Shown here piece by piece: positions 61,052-64,000 of a DNA stretch of 64,000 nucleotides (within the stretch, counting starts at the first letter, position 1; each line of letters opens with the position of its first letter). Location: positions 1 to 64,000 of the forward strand of contig JAEHOE010000139.1 in assembly GCA_016858145.1 (NCBI GenBank), read 5' to 3'. This stretch comes from Edaphochlamys debaryana. Its lineage: Eukaryota > Chlorophyta > Chlorophyceae > Chlamydomonadales. Both the position numbers and the translations under genes were made by a program. The notes beneath the pieces are model-generated. The model made no database searches and was not told the DNA's origin. It was given only the letters and a program-made list of their open reading frames with translations.

Positions 61052-61697
61052 CCTTGTTGGTCAGAGTTCAGTTCGCCATGCCGAGCGCCTAGCAGCTCCA
61101 TCGCCGCCTATTATTGCGCTATCATCCTAGGTTGACGTATCATAAGAAGCAGCTAGGGGATTTCCTGCTGGAGCTTCCAAAAGTGGCGTTGAATATCGTT
61201 CGCTCTTCTGGCCGAGCGCTGAGCACGGTAGTTAAGCGAGCTATTAGATGTATAGGAGCGCACTCGAGGACAGGACACTCAGTCTAGAAAAACGGCGTGT
61301 GTGATGTCGGGTTCCGCATGCCGGACCGCGCTGAAACGAGGTTATGTTGAACTTCGAGCTAGACGACTGCGACCTACACCCCTCACGCTCCACACTCAGA
61401 AGTGCAGCCTAGGCGACGCTTCAGTCCCGCCTTTGCGGCATGTCGCGCCCTAGCTTGTTCGCTGCGCAACTATGGTGAGAACTTGCGAAGCCTACGCAGC
61501 GATTGGGATCGCCACAGCCCCGCGGGAGCAGCGTCCTGCGCTGGCTGGCAGGAGAGGCCCGACGCGTCGCGGAGCCCGGCCCCCACACCCCCACCCGCAC
61601 CCACCCTCCGATTCGCACCTCCCCAATTGTGATCACGAGACCAACCACAGCGCGTTGTGCCGCAACAGCATATGCCTATCGAGCGCAGGGCGACTGG
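61052..61697. other. Divergent upstream region between the CHASE kinase and NYN genes
   Basis: The two genes are transcribed away from each other, so this interval of about 650 bp should hold both promoters. I recognise no specific motif and no extra exon. Confidence 0.45.
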
Positions 61698-64000
61698 ATG
61701 AGGCGCGCTAGGAGTACCCCCACGCGCCATATCCAGCGCTCCTCGCTCTGGCGCTGCCCCCGAGGCCTCCTGCCGTCGTTGCATGCTGGATCCACGTCAC
61801 CACAGCATGCTGGATCCACACCCTCTGGATCCAGTCTGGCATCCAACAGAAGCCGCGGCCCCCTAGCGGGGGCAGGGCTGAGCCCACCCGGCCCCGCTGC
61901 CGCCGCTTCTGGGCCCACCCCCGGCCCGGATGGGGGTGGGGCGGGTGGCGGCTTCGTCCGCTGGGGAGACGAATCGACGGCGGCCCTGACGGCGCTGCTG
62001 CGGGGTCGGCGGGTGGCGCTCTTGTGGGTGAGATCTGGGGGGGGGGCTTTACCGGGGCATGGCGGGCGCAAGGAGGTGGGGCGGCGCCCCACCTGCAAGG
62101 CACGCCACCACGACAAGGGCCCCAAACCCTCCCCAAGCCCTCCCCTCATCCCCCCCCCTCCACTCCCCCAGGATGTGGACAATGTGGACTTCTGGGCTCC
62201 GCGCGACAGTGCGCCCCTGCAGCTGCGGAGGCTGCGGGTGGGGGGGGGGTGGGGGGGAGGGGGGGGGGGGGGAAGGGGGTCGGCCTAGGACTAGGACTGG
62301 AAGGGTGAAGCTTCACCTCGTGGGGAGATTTGCGAGGCGGGCCGCTGGGGGATGGGGCGCTGGCCGCTTGCAGGCTACCCCGAGGTGTCCCTGATGTGCC
62401 CACCTCCTCCACCGTTCGCACACGGCTGTTGCCACTCAGGACCGGTGCCTACGCGATCCCTCCCACCCGTAACTACCCACCCATCCCCTCAACCCTCCTA
62501 GAACCTGGTGGAGAGGTGCGGCGGCCGGGTCGAGATGTGCCGCACGTACGGCAATCAGGCCACGGCGAGGCGGCTGGCGGGTGGGCGCAGATGGGCCTGG
62601 GCTGGGCCTGGCGTGGGGCCTGGGCGGGTCCCGCAGACGACGTTCCGGGGACGCTGAAGGATTCCAGGGGAGGGTGACCGAGACAGCCCAGCGCCATGCC
62701 GGCTGATCTTCCTGCTTCACCGCGCAACGAACACAATTGTGCAATACCCCCAACCCCAAGCGTGCCCCCACCCCCTTACCCCCTACCCCCCTACCCCCAC
62801 TAACCATTCGACGCTCTCCCGCTTTTCAGCTTCAAACACCCCCCTACCCCCCCACCCCCCAGGCGTGCTGCCCCTGCTCCCCCGCTGCGGCCTGGCCCGG
62901 GCGGTGGTGGTGGCGGTGCGGCCCGACGCAGCCGACATGGAGCTGGCGGCGGACGCAGAGGCCTTCGCACTCGGATCCGGATGCGGCTCCGCATCCGAAT
63001 CTGGATCCAGATCTGGATCCGGGTCAGCTGATCCGTGCGCCGCTACCGCCGCTGACGACTCTAGGAGAACAGCTGCTGGGGCGGCGGCGGCTGCGGGGCC
63101 GGGGGGGCCGGGCGGTGCGGCGGTGGTGGTGGTGTCACAGGACACAGGTGCGAGAGGAGGAAGGGAGGAAGGGGGGAAGGACAGGGTTATGCTGCGGGGA
63201 GGAGCCTGGCTGGGAGGTCCTGAGGCGTGGATGCTCGGGAGGCGCACGCCCCCTCCCTGCCCTTCCCCCTGCCTCCTGCCTCCCTAACTACCGCCTGCCC
63301 CGCCCCCACCCCACCCCACCCCCAGACTTCGCGCTGCCCCTGCGGCGGCTGTCGGAGGCGGGGGTGGCCACCCTGGTGCTGTCCCCCCACCGGCCCACGC
63401 ACAAGGCGGGTGCGAGGGGGAAGGGGGGGGGGCACGAGGCAGCCCAGGGGTGCGGAGCCCGGCTTCCTGGATGGGCGTCGCACCGGTCGCACCGGTCACC
63501 GGTCAAGGGGGGGCGCTAGGCGGCGTGTGGGAGCACCGTGTGGGGGTGGGGGCGTGAGGGGGGTCACATGGCACCTCACTGGGGGACGCACCACAAAGCG
63601 GGGGGGCGCTTATGATGAATGGAGCCCGGCCTCCTTGATGCAGGTAGCAGTCACGGGCAGCCGCGGGAAGCGTGTGAAAATCGCCCCCACCAGTCGCCAA
63701 TGCCATCTCCGCTGCCCGCCCTGCCGCCCCTTCCATACCCCCCCCCACACACACACCGCAGACGCACGTAATCATGGAGCCGGCCACCTACTTCCGAAGG
63801 TGCGTGGAGTGGGCGTTCGCGGCGAAGCCCCGGTCATCACCGGTGCTGCGCTGTGCTTTCCTGTGCTTTGGGGAATGGCCGCGGCGGTGTGGCCTGCCCC
63901 CAGCTCCATGTTTGCCATTGCCTCCCCGTTCCCCGCAACCGAGGGATGGCCGTCGTCAGCGTACTCATCCCCTTCCCTGTCACCCCCCCACCCCCCCGCA
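61698..64000 (+). CDS. NYN-domain (PIN-like) nuclease family protein, 5' part
   Basis: The gene runs off the right edge. Exons I can place: about 61,698-62,027 (start uncertain; first in-frame ATG at 61,698); 62,172-62,237; 62,502-62,580; 62,863-63,147; 63,326-63,409; 63,762-63,799. The NYN fold is seen as RRVALLW + DVDNVDFWAP (first acidic motif, split by an intron), CGGRVEMCRTYGNQA, RPDAADMELAADAEAF (second), and VVVVSQDTDFALPLRRLSEAG (third). These Asp/Asn positions are the metal-site residues of NYN/PIN-like RNases such as limkain/MARF1, so an RNA-cleaving role is likely. A Ser/Gly-rich loop (ALGSGCGSASESGSRSG) encoded by GATCC repeats interrupts the domain between the second and third motifs. 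The sixth exon is phase-ambiguous: ATHVIMEPATYF fits the family better but would need a GC donor at about 63,406. Confidence 0.75.
61785..61850. repeat. CTGGATCCA repeat in the first exon of the NYN gene
   Basis: GCATGCTGGATCCAC occurs twice, followed by TCTGGATCCAGTCTGG. The frame stays open through it and encodes Ser/Gly/Thr-rich sequence. Confidence 0.7.
62970..63035 (+). repeat. In-frame GGATCC/GATCTGGATCC repeat in the NYN coding sequence
   Basis: Alternating GGATCCGGATGCGG and TCTGGATCCAGATC units lie inside the 62,863-63,147 exon and encode Gly-Ser-rich residues. Confidence 0.8.

Noticed and set aside
1..64000. CRISPR arrays, bacterial operons, ribosome-binding sites
   Set aside because: Intron-rich eukaryotic genes and a satellite array make these categories inapplicable. 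No repeat-spacer pattern was seen.

Overview
This window is nuclear DNA of a green alga, most likely a volvocine or Chlamydomonas-like member of the Chlamydomonadales. It is very GC-rich. Genes are cut into many short exons with pyrimidine/C-rich acceptors, and TGTAA polyadenylation-type signals follow two of the genes. The protein families also fit: IFT57, a PIH1 dynein-assembly factor, a lumenal FKBP, a gametolysin-type M11 metalloprotease and a glycine-rich tyrosine-kinase-like kinase. I rebuilt the gene models by hand from splice sites, reading-frame phase and protein motifs; no transcript data or database search was used.

Layout. 1-10.69 kb is a satellite array (about 55 monomers of 192-197 bp, with local higher-order units) that runs off the left edge. 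10.7-16.6 kb is gene-poor and holds small repeats, a 2.5 kb foldback element with long inverted arms, and one copy of a dispersed repeat. 16.6-24.1 kb holds a divergent pair of ciliary genes (PIH1 factor on -, IFT57 on +) about 420 bp apart. 25.1-27.5 kb (+) encodes a thylakoid-lumen FKBP-like protein with a degenerate active site. 28.6-32.7 kb (+) encodes a UspA-like protein with an apparent one-base frameshift. 34.5-46.4 kb (+) is the most unusual locus: a secreted M11 metalloprotease that, by splice phase, joins through a proline/arginine-rich linker to two tandem copies of a PAN-like domain plus a seven-repeat RCC1 propeller. 46.4-50.8 kb is gene-free and holds a second copy of the dispersed repeat. 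50.8-61.05 kb (-) is a 26-exon membrane receptor kinase with a CHASE-like extracellular sensor. 61.7 kb to the right edge (+) is the 5' part of a NYN-domain (PIN-like) nuclease gene.

How the genes relate. Only the PIH1/IFT57 pair shows a clear functional link: both serve cilium assembly and share an upstream region. The secreted protease/RCC1 protein and the CHASE kinase both act at or outside the cell surface, but nothing in the sequence ties them into one pathway. Several introns use GC-AG boundaries, and GATCC-rich microrepeats recur in the introns and exons of three unrelated genes.
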